Positions 1-12,170 are shown, numbered from the stretch's first letter. The stretch: 64,000 nt of DNA from Ailanthus altissimus (GCA_946807835.1 OX327691.1:1872188-1936187), one strand, 5' to 3'. Numbers and translations: made by a program. The notes: generated by a model not told the origin, from the sequence alone.

Positions 1-619
1 TACCATTAAGATAGGTCGAACCTGTTGGGTTATGGGGTACATTTTAACTAGGGTGCTTGCATGTGGGTTGTGTTCATCATACAAACAATATACATATCTC
101 ATACATACATGTGCACAGCGGAAGATTAAATACAATGAACACTTAAATAACATTTCCTTAAACTGAAAATTTGAGATTGAGAAAATATCACCATTGAAGC
201 CTTTGGATTAATTTTCTTTGAAGTCCACCATGAAATGAATCTTTGATCAATCCTAGCAATCAACAAGGGTGGGTTTGATTGTCTAGAATGGCAGCATCTT
301 AATTCAGCAAATATGTTTAACTCTTAAACATGATTCAAAGTTAAACTATTTAACTTAATTAAATTTGTTTTTCCTTTTATTCAACTCTTGAATAAATAAA
401 ACAAATCTTGTTTTTAGTTATTACATTTAGTAACCATTTATCTAATTTATTTTGTTGTTCTAACACTTAAAACACAAAACAAACAATTTCAATTTCTCAA
501 ATTGAATTGGCTCCCAAAATGCAAAACCTAAAAACTAAAACAATTTCAAAACCTTATGATTTTCAATTTCATTTCACTTTATATACTAATGCATAAATTC
601 CAAACTAATTTGAATTTCA

Positions 620-850
620 TTTGCATTTCATTTGGCTTAACCTAACCTTAGTTAACATTTAACTATAGTTAGATTATTTTAACTTAACCTTTAAGTTAAT
701 AAATATTTAATTAATTTAACCATAGTTAACTAACTTAACCATGGTTAGGTTAACCTTTACTTAACCTTTAAGTAAGGTTAACTTAACTTAACCATTTGGT
801 TAACTTTTAACCTTAGTTAAGTTAAATCATTTATTTAACAATTAAACAAA
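620..850. repeat. TTAAC/GTTAA-rich degenerate array in copia LTR
   Basis: Many irregular copies of TTAACC, TTAACTTAACC and their complements follow one another, giving a self-complementary, very AT-rich tract. It lies inside copia LTR copy 1. Its right part recurs at 6957-7020 in copy 2, so it belongs to that LTR family and is not a separate satellite. Confidence 0.6.
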
Positions 851-2036
851 TAAATATTTATTTTAATTATTTAACAATTAAATAATCATAAAGTGAAATT
901 ACTATTATATCCTTACTCGGTTACCAAGTTAACTTAAAGTGGGTCCCACCATTTAACCATACACTTTAGTTAACGTAATCTTAGTAATTGCTGAATTATA
1001 CTGTATTGAACAATTCAATACGGTAAACTGTCCAAGTGCTCAAAGAGTACATTTCATATTGGGACTCTCTAGGTCCACACCCGATTTGTCAAATGGAACT
1101 ATTCCATTAATCCGTAATCGATGCCCCACGCACACGTTACGAATATTACAAATTAGCGTGTCAGACCATACAAGTTGAGGTCATAACGTATACGTATAAT
1201 CCTTCCATCATTTATATCCTGGATGTGCAGGGATATAAATCAGCACCGTCAAATCCCCATTTTCTCATCCATAAACTTATCTCCAGATTCGTATCTCGAT
1301 AAACAATATACGCAAACACTTTTGCTATATTGTTTAACCTTGTGGGAAACTCTTTTCCCGGGTTTATGCTTGTGGCCACAAGACTTTATGAAATACAATC
1401 TCGGAGCATCGGATATACAACTTACCTACGTAAGCTAACGGATCCCGTATCTATGCACACTGGACTCCATGAGCATCGGACCATACCCAGCGACACATAG
1501 CGGTCAGACCATGAAAGGTCTCTGACATATGTGGAACCAAAGCATAATGGATCACTCACAAGACCACCGTGGCGCTCAGGTCAAAGGACCACGAATACTA
1601 CTCAACTCGAGAGGACCTTCCTTTGACGGTTTCATAGGATATCTATTGGGGTCCTCATGAGTCTGTTCAGTATCCAGTCCTGACTGGATACTCGCATGCC
1701 TATACAAGCTCTAAGCTCATGGCCAGCTAAGAACAACCATCTGAACTAGTCAGATATAGATATACACTAATCTATATATTGTTAATTCACCGATAGACTC
1801 GCATTGGTGATCATAGATCAGGAACATTATATTTGAGACATACTTATATAATGATATTTCTTAGCTCCTATTGTAACTCTTTGCAACTATATCATTACAA
1901 GTATACTCTCAGGTCTTTGTCCCATTATAGACAAGGTTCTAACTCTTTATACCTCGCTGACTCTTATAAACTGATAACTATTAACAGTGCTAAGTATTAG
2001 CATTTATAACTCTCAGCTTTGATAACTATTAGTTCT

Positions 2037-2077
2037 GATCTAAACTCCTTTAGATCAGATCTGAACTCTTTCAGATC
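2037..2077 (-). other. Twin hairpins in copia LTR (copy 1)
   Basis: Two back-to-back perfect hairpins: GATCTAAA/TTTAGATC (2037-2056) and GATCTGAA/TTCAGATC (2058-2077). Each has an 8-bp stem and a 4-nt loop. The same pair appears in the LTR at 12791. Confidence 0.6.
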
Positions 2078-2412
2078 AAACAATGTCTGTAATGTTACAA
2101 GAATTATACCATATTAATATGATATTAACAATCTTTATACGAAATGTTTATTGTATAAATATTAATAATTAATATTCATATAATATTGGAATGGCACGTG
2201 AGCACCAGCTCCAACAGAACCTTGAAAAGGGTCTACTCCTAATTCACTATAGAAGGTATATGTTCTACCATTTTATTTGCCTTGTTCATTCTTAGTATGT
2301 TATTGCATCGAATGTTCATGAGCCACTATGTTGAGAGGACTTCCCTAAGATACAAGATTCAACTGACCATTTCTTTACTTTTCTCTTTATTTTTACCTTC
2401 TTAGTGCACTAT

Positions 2413-3727
2413 GGGACTAAAGACCTCAAGTTGGTGCCAACCACTCAGGAGCTCACAGATAAAGTCACAAAGTATTTTGCCTAATTAACTAGAGATGGTT
2501 TTGATATGTTCGATGAACACCATTTGAAGAAGGTTAGACTTATGAACTCCTTAGCCTCTGAGGGTTCTGGTTTAGGTTAGTACGCCTTGAACTTCATTCC
2601 CACCTACTGATTGTGTATAGGACTTAGTAGGATATTGGCATTGTGGTTTTGTTTTCTTTCCAACCAATAGTTTTTGCTGCCATAGAGGTAACTCATATTC
2701 TTGTATCCATAACCTATTTAAAATAGTTAAGAAATTTGGGAGTAAGGACTAGATACAGGACTAGATGAAAGATCTTTCAAGCCCACCTCAGGCCCCAAGT
2801 GCTGGTATATCAACTGGGGGAAGCTTTATTACTTTCCTTGCACCCAAGCTTGTGAGTGTTGCATCCTTAAGAACCAAAAAAAGGAAGGCCTCAAGACTAT
2901 TGAAGCCTCTATGAGCTTTATACACTCTGAGGACCTCGACCTTAGGCTCTAGAGCAAAGTCGATTACTTACTGACCCACTTGAAGTATGCCCACAAGGCC
3001 TTGGTTTTGCTCATGAGGTTATTTCTAGTTATCTATTGCCTTGTTTTACTTATATGCATTTTCTATTTGTTGGTATTGAGCTTGTATCACTATTATTCTC
3101 TCCTCTATGCAGGTTTCTTATACCTTGGGGAGAATAAGGAGAAATTAGAGGGGCCCTGAGGGCTGGAAAGGACTTAAAGGTATATTGACTAGCCTCAAAA
3201 GAGAGTGTAGAGATCTTAAAGGCGAAGAAGGGCAAATGCAAGTAAAAGTTTGTTTCTATTACCAACGACTAATTTATATATATTATTGTTACGATTCGCA
3301 TTCGAAGAAAAAATACAAGTAAAAGGTCATTTCTATTACCAACGATCTTGTTACTGCAAAGGGTGAGCTGTCACAAAGCTTTGAATAGAGGAAGTTACTG
3401 ATCTTGGAAAATAGGAATTAAATGGGACTATCTCAAGGTTGAATGACAATGTAGACTTATTAGAGAAAAAGCTTTAGGAGGTTGTTAAAAAAGCCTTAAG
3501 CCATAGCCATCCTAGGTGACTGAAGCATACCTTGACCTAGAATTTAGCTTTATAGACCCAAGGCCATCTATTACCCTGGCCTTAACTATCAAGAAGAAGG
3601 ACAGTGCAGTCAAAGCTTCCACCAGCCATGCCACCCCAATGGAGATAGATGCCACTAAGGAAGGGTTGAGTAGAGACCCTTTTAAGACTGATATCCCTAT
3701 GGGCTTGATTATTCATAAGCCCAAATA
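2413..3727 (+). pseudogene. Decayed coding stretch of unknown identity
   Basis: Several plus-strand pieces read like protein, with few stops and charged residues. One is at 2413-2580 (a Lys/Glu/Asp-rich segment with a single internal stop). Another is at about 2766-2910 (Ser/Pro-rich, then a basic Lys-Lys-Arg-Lys patch). The last is a 70-codon open frame at 3516-3727. They sit in different frames with stops between them, so any protein was lost long ago. The composition resembles the low-complexity gag-like proteins of some plant retroelements, but I see no zinc knuckle, protease, reverse transcriptase or transposase motif. No function is assigned. The copia solo LTR inserted just upstream, with its target repeat ending at 2221. 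Confidence 0.3.
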
Positions 3728-4949
3728 ATGTGATGAAGAAGATGATAATGGTGGTAAAGGTAAGACTAATATCCCCATGGACTCCCTTCGCAATTGTGTA
3801 CTAAGCCCAAGCTTCTTCTTGCTATTTGCTAGCTAGTTTGTTGATAACTTTTCTTTTTTACTTGTAATTGTTATAGGTTTATTTTATACACTATAAATGA
3901 TTGTACGTAAAGCTATTCTTGACTGTGTGTGTGTTTTTTTATGATGCATTTGGGGCCATTGTGGTTCTTTGTGGAGATTGTTCATAGGGTGTGATCAATA
4001 AGGTTAGTGCCGCTAAGCAGGGTTTAGGTTGTCTTTTACTTGCTAGATTTTGATTTTAAGTACTTTTGTATAATCAAGAGACAAACATTTACTAGTCTAT
4101 GATTATTTACTGAACTGTTTGTGTTTATGTGATATGTTAACTAATAGGAACTTTTATCAATCATTTTAGCATATGTTTAGTGATTGTCCTATACACGAGG
4201 ATTTCAACTTTGGCTTCCTAAAGGTATATTAGAGGAAACTATTCTTATGGTACCCTAAGCTCCTCTCAATTCTAAGCATAGGAGTGTTAATCGCATCATA
4301 TAAGAATCATAAACAAAATGAGAACAACCACATGTAGATAACTTTGTAGCCTCAAGGTGCTACCCACAAGTGGTATTGATGGTGTTCGTGTTCATGCTTA
4401 GAAGAAAGTAAGATAACTAGGAAGGAAGCACAATATATCTCACAAGGTTCAAAGTGTCTTTATTATACCTTGGGCCTAAATGACTACTTTCTATTTGCAA
4501 AATTGATTACCATCTCACTTTAGTTCTTTGTTGAGAAGGACCTCAAGTGGCCATTCTAAATTAAGCTCACTCCCTAGCTCTTACTTTCAGTATTAGCCAT
4601 AGGACACGAAGACATAGCAAATACGAGCTGATGCTAAAGGTGAGAGCTCCATGCATTATATGGTGATAATAAGAGAACTATACATTTTCTATTTTCTTAG
4701 GGATTAGCACACCCCATTTTACTTAAAGCTTCTTTTGCTATTTTCTCCATACACAACAAATGAGCACTTCTTTTACTCGAGACACTCAAACTCTTAACAA
4801 GGTACTACTGAGGGGGTTTCTCCTGTGGCCTTTATATTAGCTCGATCCATGCATTTGCTTTAGGCCTTTGTATAAGGAACATATAAAGATACTATATCTC
4901 GTGAGAAAATTACCGTTTGCTCTTGAGTTACGATTTACATGGTTCATAT
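3728..4949. other. Unassigned AT-rich sequence
   Basis: I found no frame longer than a few dozen codons and no LTR terminus, primer site or RNA gene. It is probably the remainder of the decayed unit to its left and continues at 6463 after the C-family LTR insertion. Confidence 0.4.
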
Positions 4950-6457
4950 TGATAAGTGTAAAACAGATATATATATATATATTATTTTCTTATTTTAGCT
5001 TTGATTATTGCTATTTTTGAGTAATTACGGTCTATTTATGTATACTTGTGTTGAAATTGCAACAAGCACTTGAATGAACTACTGAGAAAGAAAAGCAACA
5101 AAAAGGGAGGCTAAAGAGTGAAATTAACAGACAAGTGCAGAAAAGGAATGAACGCAGCTGCGTTACATAAGATAATGCGTCGGTGTTCATCCAACAGATT
5201 AAATACCTCAGTGTTGAGTATAGAATGTCCCAACGTTTCTAGGAATTATGGATGCTATGGTGTTGATATGGCAGATGAGCAGCATAGATTCTAGAAAATT
5301 TTCAAGATCTCTAATGCCTCAGTGCTAGAAGACAATGCAGCAGTTCCAGAACATCCCAACATAGTAAGAATAAAAATGCTGCAGCATTCATACATAACAA
5401 CTGAGAACGCCCCTGCATTCTAAAGAGTAATGTCGTAGCGTTACAGTTATTTTTTGTACTATATAAAGCAACTCTTTTAGATTTTTATAGGGGTTGGGAT
5501 GTTTCAACTTCATTTCATTATTAGGGGGGCATGTCTAGGTAAAAAAATCATATATTTTTATTGTAAAGAAGTACATTTCTACGCTTGGAACTTATTTGGA
5601 GAAGGATTAACATCAACAAGGGAGGCTAACACTTGTAAGATAAGCATTAGGATGATCATCTAAACTTTATTTCTGTATTTATTAATCTAAAATGGGTTGT
5701 ATCATATTTCTCTTGTATTTTGTTATTTATGTTGAATTAAATATACTTGTCTAGGATTGTAGTCTTGAGTGCATGAACTTAGTTTTTATTCATTTTTTTT
5801 GTACTTAAAACTTACATTTGACTTGGTTAATCTTATGCATGAATTTTGGATCATTGAGATAAACTTGAAAAAGGCATCTCATTGAATAGCCTAGAGCAAA
5901 ATGATGTATGATTGTAGAGTAGAATCTATAAGTTTCAATTAGAATAAGAATATACCTAATTGGAATACATAAGTAATACAACTTGGACTTAATGAATTCC
6001 ATTTAATCTCAACATCATAGAAATATAGGTATTGGGTTGAGTGGCGTATAATCGTCTGACCATCAAAAGAGGCTTACGATGAGCCCAGTGTTATGACCAA
6101 TAACTATCCAATGAATTGACTTTCAAAGCATATCCATAATAAACACAAGTTAAGGGATAGTTACACATCCTTGACAATCATTATCATTGATAGTGTTAGA
6201 ATTGTGATTTGTATACCTAGTTGTTAATTTAGTATTAGTTTTATTTTAAAGTGAAGCAATTTGTATGAATAAAAATAGGAGAATTAATTTTAGTACTTAA
6301 ATTGAGTGAAGCACTTAGTTCTCGTGAGTTAGACACCCTTTACTCTTTATTACTTGTTACTGATAGTGTACACTTGTGCTTAGCACACTGCAAACCCAAT
6401 GACACAATACTCTTTTTCACATTATAAAAGTAGAGAGGCGCTACAACAACTAGGTCA
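4950..6457 (+). mobile_element. Solo LTR, family C (copy 1)
   Basis: It begins TGATAAG and ends GGTCA, with a perfect 5-bp target repeat CATAT on both sides (4945-4949 and 6458-6462). It shares order and sequence with the LTR at 26487: a GC-richer block with 'GCGT'/'CAGTG' words, then a block around GATGTATGATTGTAGAGTA, then a 3' end with GTGAGTT and ACACTTG. No internal coding region is present, so this is a solo LTR. The 3' end resembles the LTR ends of Tat/Athila-type gypsy elements, but lineage cannot be fixed without an internal region. Confidence 0.7.
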
Positions 6458-6462
6458 CATAT

Positions 6463-6956
6463 AAGCCCAACAATCATTGAAGACATTAAACAATTTGGAG
6501 AACATCTCTTTCATTTTACTAATGAACATTAGAAGCATAGCTAGTACAACCCTAACATTCATCTACATACTTAGAAATGAAAAACAAGCTTGTTACGCTG
6601 TCCATACGGACTTCTTGGAATTAAGACAAATAACTAAGCTTGTTGAAGCGCTACTAAGCTCTTAACAAGGGTTAAGAAAAGTAACTGGAAAAACTTTTGA
6701 AATGGAGCTGAGCTTGGATTAAATTTGCTTATCTCTCACTGTTAGTACACAGTTGAGCCGTGTTCCATAGGTGCTTCACTTACCTATCATCCAAGTGAGT
6801 TTACTTATAAGTACCCGACCTGATTATTCTGTCCACATAGTAAAACCCTTCTAGTTAGGGCTTAAGGCTCTAACTCAAGGCTTCTTAGTGTTCAAATTTA
6901 CTCTATACAAGACCAAGTTACCTTCCTTGAATTGCCTAGGTCTGACCTTATGGTCG
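6463..6956. other. Unassigned sequence between two LTRs
   Basis: This is the continuation of the host DNA of the C-family LTR. A 62-codon open frame (6477-6665) has no recognisable motif and no relatives in the window. I see nothing else. Confidence 0.4.
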
Positions 6957-8298
6957 TAAAGTTTAACTTAACCATATGGTTAACTTTTAACTATAGTTAA
7001 GTTAAATTATTTATTTAACTATTAAATAAATAAATATTTATTTTAATTATTTAACAATTAAATAATCACTAAGTGAAATTATTTTATGTCCTTATTAGGT
7101 TACCAAGTTAACCTAAGATGGGTCCTACTATTTAACCATATACTTTAGTTAACTTAACCATAGTAAATTGTCAGATTTTACTGTATTAAACTATTCAATA
7201 CAGCACGCCGCTCAAGTGCACAAAGAGTACATTTTATATTGGGACTCCCTAGGTCCACACTCGATTCATCAAATGGAACTATTCCATAAGTCCGTGATTG
7301 ATGCTCCATACATACGTCACGGATATTACAAACCAGCACGTTAGACCATATATGTTGAGGTTACTATATATTTGTATAATTCTTTCGTCATTATATCCTG
7401 GATGGGCAGGATGTAGATCATCACCGTCAAATCCTCGTAAACTCATCTGTGAACTTATCTCCAGATTTGTATCTTAATGAACAATATACGCAAACATTTT
7501 TGCTATATTGTTAAACCCTATAGAAAACTCTTTTCCCGGGTTCATTGCTTGTGACCATAAGACTTTATAAGATACAATCTCAGAGCATCAGATATATGAC
7601 CCACCTATGTCAGCTGACAGATCTCATATCTATTCATACTAAACGCCATAAGCATCAGACTATACTTAGCGACACATAGCGGTCAAACTATAAAAAGTCT
7701 CTGACATATGTGAAACCAAAGTATTATGGATCACCCACAAGCCCACCGTGGTGCTTAGGTCGAATGACCACAAATACTACTTAACTTGAGAGAACCTTAT
7801 TTTGATGGATTCATATGATATCTATTGAGGTCCTTGTGAGTCTGTTCAGTATCCAGTCCTAATTGAATACCTATATATCTACATAAGCTTCCACTAAGCT
7901 CATGATCAACTAAAAATAATCATCTGTACGATAAAGATATAGACATACACTGATATATATATATAAAATAGTGATTCACCGATAGACTCGTATTGGTTAA
8001 CATAGATCAAGAACACTATATTTGAGAACATACTTACATAATGACATTTCCTAACACCTTTTGCAACTATGTCATAACAACTATATTTATAACTCTCTTC
8101 GTTGCTAACTCTTAGCCCTGGTCTAAACTCTTTTAAAACAGATCTGAGATCTTTCAGATCATACAATGTCTATAGTGTTACAAGCTTTAGTACCATTTAA
8201 TAAAGGTTATTAGTAATCTAACAAAATAGTCATTGTATAAATATTACAAAATTAATATTCATACAAATAGGGATAGCATGTAAGCACAAACCTTAATA
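6957..8298 (-). mobile_element. Truncated copia-type LTR (copy 2)
   Basis: It is collinear with about 781-2216 of copia LTR copy 1, including the TTTATATCCTGGATG region and the GGATCAC...CCACCGTGG region, but diverged. The part equivalent to 23-780 is missing at its left edge and no target duplication could be found, so it is a fragment. The first of the twin hairpins has decayed here. Confidence 0.65.
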
Positions 8299-8749
8299 AA
8301 AGTAAGGGTGTTGATTTCTAGCTGCGATAATTAAGTCCAAAACATACTTCTCAGTCTACTGGTATCTCTTTTCAGCATTGATCAGAGTTTGCTGACATAC
8401 TATATCAACCTCTGGGTTCCATCATCTTCCTCTTTGACCAGCACTGAGCTGATGACAATTTTGAATAAAGCTAAGTACAGTGGGAGTATATCACCTAAAT
8501 GAGGACTAATAAATAGAGGAGGCTTTTTAAAAGATTACTTCGACTTCTCAAAAGTCTCTGCGCACTTTGGGATCCAAGTTATAATCTTCCATGCTTTTAG
8601 AGCCTTAAAGAATGGCTGGAAGTGGTTAGTGGTCTTAGAGCTAAACCAGCTCAGTGTAACCACTATTGATGCTAAGCTTTAGACACCTTTGACTATATTA
8701 GGTGTTCTCCTCTAACTATTATAGGGTATAACATCATATATAAAATGAG
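8299..8749 (+). pseudogene. Possible decayed coding fragment
   Basis: A plus-strand frame at about 8515-8660 reads as a plausible protein segment with alternating aromatic and basic residues (a Phe-Leu-Lys-Asp-Tyr-Phe-Asp-Phe run, later Trp-Lys-Trp). It is short, ends in stops and carries no family motif. It may belong to the same unidentified unit as 2413-3727. Identity is unknown. Confidence 0.2.
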
Positions 8750-9696
8750 GTTATTAACTTTGTGGTGTATTAATGTCATTTTGTAGGTTTCAATTTAATA
8801 GAGCTATTTGAAATAATAATTCAAAGAAAATTAGGCAAAAAAACCAAACATACTAAAGTTGATTACTAAAATAACATTTTACTGTACTAGTGAACAGTAT
8901 TTTTGCTACAAGGCTCCGTCCTGGTGCCAAAAATTGGCACTTAGGCACCAAATGAGAATATCTCTGGCAGAAAACTTGGCGCCCAAGCACTACTTGCACT
9001 CTAATTTCATTTTTTACTTTGTGCTGTAATTTTGAAGAATATAAAAAAAAGATTAAAAGCCTCATTTAAAAAGGAGGAGAGCACAAAAAAGAGAGAGAAA
9101 GTAGGATTTTTAGTGAGAGAAACACATTGGAAGTTGGATTTAGATAAGGTTATTGTGATTGTGATTTGTATTATTTTGAGCATGAGTACTTTTGTGAACA
9201 TTTGGATTGAAGTAATTGGGTATTTGTAATATCCAATCCCTATTAATAGTATTGACGTCTATATTTCGATATAGAGCAATAAAGACACCTAGGGTTACCT
9301 GATTTTAACCCTATTAGAAATATTTTTTTTATAGTGTGCATGAGAGATATTAGACCTAATTTGATAATTTCACCTGGATCAGAGCGTCGGACAATTCTAG
9401 AATATTTTTAGAATTTTTCTCTATTGGCTTGGAAAAGGAAATTTTAATTTACTACATGAATTTCCATTTAAAGGTTATGTATGGAACAAGCCTTTGTTGA
9501 GAAGCACAATCCATATATTAGAGAATGGACCAACTAGAAACAATCTCATGGATTGCTAAGTTGAAAATTCTAGTTAGTTCCTTGGACTATTATAACTAGA
9601 TAGTTACAAATGAACCAATTACATACTTAGTTTCCAACTAATGGCAATTTAAAATTTTAGAGTAAGTTGAGGGGCAAATTGGTCTTTTGAGGGAGC

Positions 9697-9709
9697 ACTA
9701 TATATATAG
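9697..9709 (+). promoter_or_regulatory. TATA box in family A LTR
   Basis: CTATATATATAG lies about 475 bp into the LTR. Equivalent TATA boxes sit at the same place in the other full-length A copies (about 28888, 37385 and 60867 on minus). It would place the transcription start near 9735, so U3 is about 0.5 kb and the remaining LTR is a long transcribed leader. Confidence 0.65.
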
Positions 9710-9917
9710 TGGAAGTTTGCAAAAATTTCAAGTGATAAAAAACAAAACACTTAGAGCAAAAGAGAAGCAAAATTCGTCCAAAAGAAGAGTGGTCCTGCTA
9801 TAGTGCAATTTTAGTTTTTTTTCATGATTTTTCATACTTAATCAAGCTATAATAAGGTTATATACCAGTTTCTAAGATCAATTGAAGTATCCATTAGTGA
9901 AAATTCAAGAAAAAGAG

Positions 9918-9976
9918 ATTGAATTGAATTCTAGCGTGGAGCTTAGAGGAGTCATCAAATTGAAGAAATTCTCAAG
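9918..9976 (+). other. Spliced-in 59-nt leader exon (intronless copy)
   Basis: This 59-nt segment is directly joined on the left to ...AAAAAGAG and on the right to GTGAAGAAAACC. In the unspliced copies the same 59 nt is bordered by AG on its left (end of an 85-bp GT...AG segment) and by GTAAGAATTAGGG on its right (start of a 490-bp GT...AG segment). The joins fall exactly at the predicted splice sites. Confidence 0.8.
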
Positions 9977-10224
9977 GTGAAGAAAACCGAGACCGGTAAC
10001 GGGAGCAGAAATCCGGAGCAAAATTGAGCTCGGAGTGGTTGTGAGTAAAAATTTATCATTTCTTTTATCTTTCATTTTATTAGGTTTTCGCATAATGAAA
10101 TTGTATGTTTTTATGTGTTTTTAATGCATAAACATGATTTATAATCTTGATATACATCCATAGATATGCTTTTACATGTTCGGTTTAAAAAATAGCTTTA
10201 ACATTATTGCATCTGTTTAAAAGG

Positions 10225-10533
10225 CCATTGGTACCCTCAGATTATAATGATGGTGATTGTATTAGACTGAACCGGTATATCCCGTACACATGGATAGGTT
10301 ATGGGGTGTGTCACTAACTTTGAAAAGTCAGGTTGTCGAGTCATATGAGTCGCTCTATGTGTACGGGGTATTATCGCGCTATATGTATAAGATGTAGGAT
10401 TCCGCTAGATAGCCAGTGAGATGTCTTGAGATGTCACTATGGGTGTTGCTAGTTGAGGTGCCCTATTACCTACTCATGTGTGCGGAGCTAGTTGAGTCGC
10501 TGCGTAAGTGTAGAGCTTTAGGGTTACCATTGG
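10225..10533 (+). other. Conserved structured block of the chromovirus LTR
   Basis: This is the best conserved block among all A and B LTR copies. It is bounded by CCATTGGTACCCT (10225-10237) and AGGGTTACCATTGG (10520-10533), which are nearly complementary. Inside, CCCGTACACAT (10281-10291) is a perfect 11-bp complement of ATGTGTACGGG (10357-10367), extendable to about 15 bp with one G-U pair. It is predicted to lie in the transcribed leader. Confidence 0.55.
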
Positions 10534-12150
10534 TATAGTTTAGAAAAAAAATGGCCGAGCGAGGGCTTTAATAGTTTTTGATCTACCGATTGCATATTAT
10601 GCGTTTATATGCACATGTTAGTTATTATGTTGAACAGATTTTGGATATTGTTTTCTGAAGAGGTAAATAAAGCATGTTCGGCAAGATTTCATTAGCATAT
10701 GATGTTTACAACTGTTTTACAGCTTTATATAAGTTTTAGAAACATAAATTATGCATGTCTTTTAGAATTTAATATTTATACGAAATTGCATTTTATTCAA
10801 AATCTTAAATGCACTCACTGAACTCCTTTAACTCACTTGTTTGTGTTTTATGTTTTCTATTCCCCCTCTAGGTGCAGGCCTCGGTGTGTAAGTTGTGGAT
10901 TCTCCTATGATTGATTAGTGGCCTAGTCGGACTATCATTTTATACATGTAAATGTGTTAAATAGCACTCTTTTTGCTTTCAGCATAGTAGTTGTAGATTT
11001 GTGCATTGTACATATGTTTTGAATAACCAAGAAGAGATTTCAATATTTTGATGATCGTTTCACTTTTTATCAGTATTTCATTTTTATGATCATAATGAAA
11101 TTATTGAGTTGAGTTATTTTAGAAAGGACCGGAGGTCCTATTTGGCAATATTGAGAAGTGGTTTAGAAATAGAATTGTAATTCTTTACAGGTTTTGTACT
11201 GGATTTTCAGAAAAACAGGGGAAACTCTGCCCGTTTTTAAAGAAAAATTAAGATGCCATTTTCATGTATATCCCAAGATTTTCTCAGTAATAGTAATAAC
11301 TAAAAAGGGGTTTGGCTCGCGGAATTTCTCAACTTACCTAGTTATATTCTGAGGAACTTTCATCGGAGTGCCCGGCAGGGCCGCTGAGATCTACTGTAGA
11401 GGGTCTCAGGCTGGGTTTTATCAATATTTCCCTATAGATTGCTAGTTTATAGTTATAGAGATTGATGAAATTCTATTAAACACTATATATTGATGTTATT
11501 TTGTGATTAATGACTATTTGATGTTTATTCATTTATTTGTTTTATGTGCTTAATGCCTCTAATTTCATTGGGAAACGAACTGGATGATTTAAATAGTTGG
11601 GTTATGTACTTAGGAGAATCTAATCCATATATTGGTTGTGAAAAGCATAACTTTGAGTTTGTTGAGTTGGGAGACTACTAAACTTATGGTAGTCATATAA
11701 GAGTAGCTTAATGCATGTATTTATGACAGGTCAGATAGGGATATCAATCTAATTGCATATGCATAGGGTCTTATTCAACACTCGGGAGAAGTAACGAGAT
11801 TAATTGTACACCCTTGAATAATGAATGCATAAAACTGGTTGTTAATCACTAATAAGAAAATAACATAGGAACAATAGAGGGAAATCAAGCCCTTAGAACC
11901 AATTGCCATAGAACTCTTATATCCTTAATTTTTAGCAAATTGTTTAGTTTAAGCATTTTGTTTTAATTTCATAATTCAGTTTATCCTTTAGATTAGCCTA
12001 GGTAAAGTTGGGTTACCAACACCGTAGTAAATAACATTTATTTAGGATCCAATCATCGTCGAATGATACTCACTAATTATTGTATTACTTGATCATGACT
12101 TGTGCACTTACAGTTACAATTCACATGTGTATAATTTTGCGAACACGTTT

Positions 12151-12170
12151 TTGGCGCTCTTGCTGGGGAT
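12151..12170 (+). promoter_or_regulatory. Athila-type primer binding site
   Basis: TTGGCGCTCTTGCTGGGGAT differs at few places from the TGGCGCCGTTGCCGGGGA site found after the 5' LTR of Athila and related gypsy elements. It follows a CA LTR end and precedes an Athila-like gag, which supports the call. Confidence 0.7.

Larger units (their letters stand above)
23..2216 (-). mobile_element. Solo LTR, Ty1/copia-type (copy 1)
   Basis: The segment starts TGTTGGG and ends CTCCAACA on the plus strand, the short inverted termini typical of copia LTRs. It is flanked by a perfect 5-bp direct repeat GAACC (18-22 and 2217-2221), so it is a complete insertion with no internal region: a solo LTR left by recombination between two LTRs. 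Orientation is minus, by homology to the LTRs at 12791 and 44062, the latter preceded by a copia polypurine tract. At about 2.2 kb it is long for copia. It holds a TTAAC-rich stretch and two adjacent perfect hairpins. Small ORFs inside it are not conserved genes. Confidence 0.8.
9225..11423 (+). mobile_element. Chromovirus solo LTR, family A, intronless form
   Basis: It starts TGTAATATCC and ends TTTTATCA, the termini of the family A gypsy LTR, and has no primer site or coding region after it: a solo LTR. Flanks GTATT (9220-9224) and ATATT (11424-11428) match at 4 of 5 bases. Compared with the copies at 28414 and 36910 it is about 580 bp shorter because two segments are missing at exact GT...AG boundaries, leaving a 59-nt exon joined on both sides. 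Upstream is a TATA box. It carries the conserved structured block (10225-10533). Confidence 0.88.
8750..12145 (+). mobile_element. Athila-like gypsy 5' LTR, interrupted
   Basis: The right edge is supported by an LTR-like CA end at 12145 followed at once by an Athila-type primer site. The part 11424-12145 (before the primer site) has the general look of Athila LTRs. The left edge is not visible; 8750 is a rough guess because no TG boundary or duplication could be paired. The LTR is split by a chromovirus solo LTR at 9225-11423, whose target repeats are GTATT (left) and ATATT (right). A 3' LTR of this element was not found. Confidence 0.5.

Noticed and set aside
620..850. TTAACC-rich array as a telomere-like repeat
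   Set aside because: Units are irregular and not the plant telomere repeat, and the tract is part of a copia LTR.
4964..4982. (AT)n runs here and at 42545, 61955
   Set aside because: They are ordinary microsatellites in AT-rich LTR DNA.
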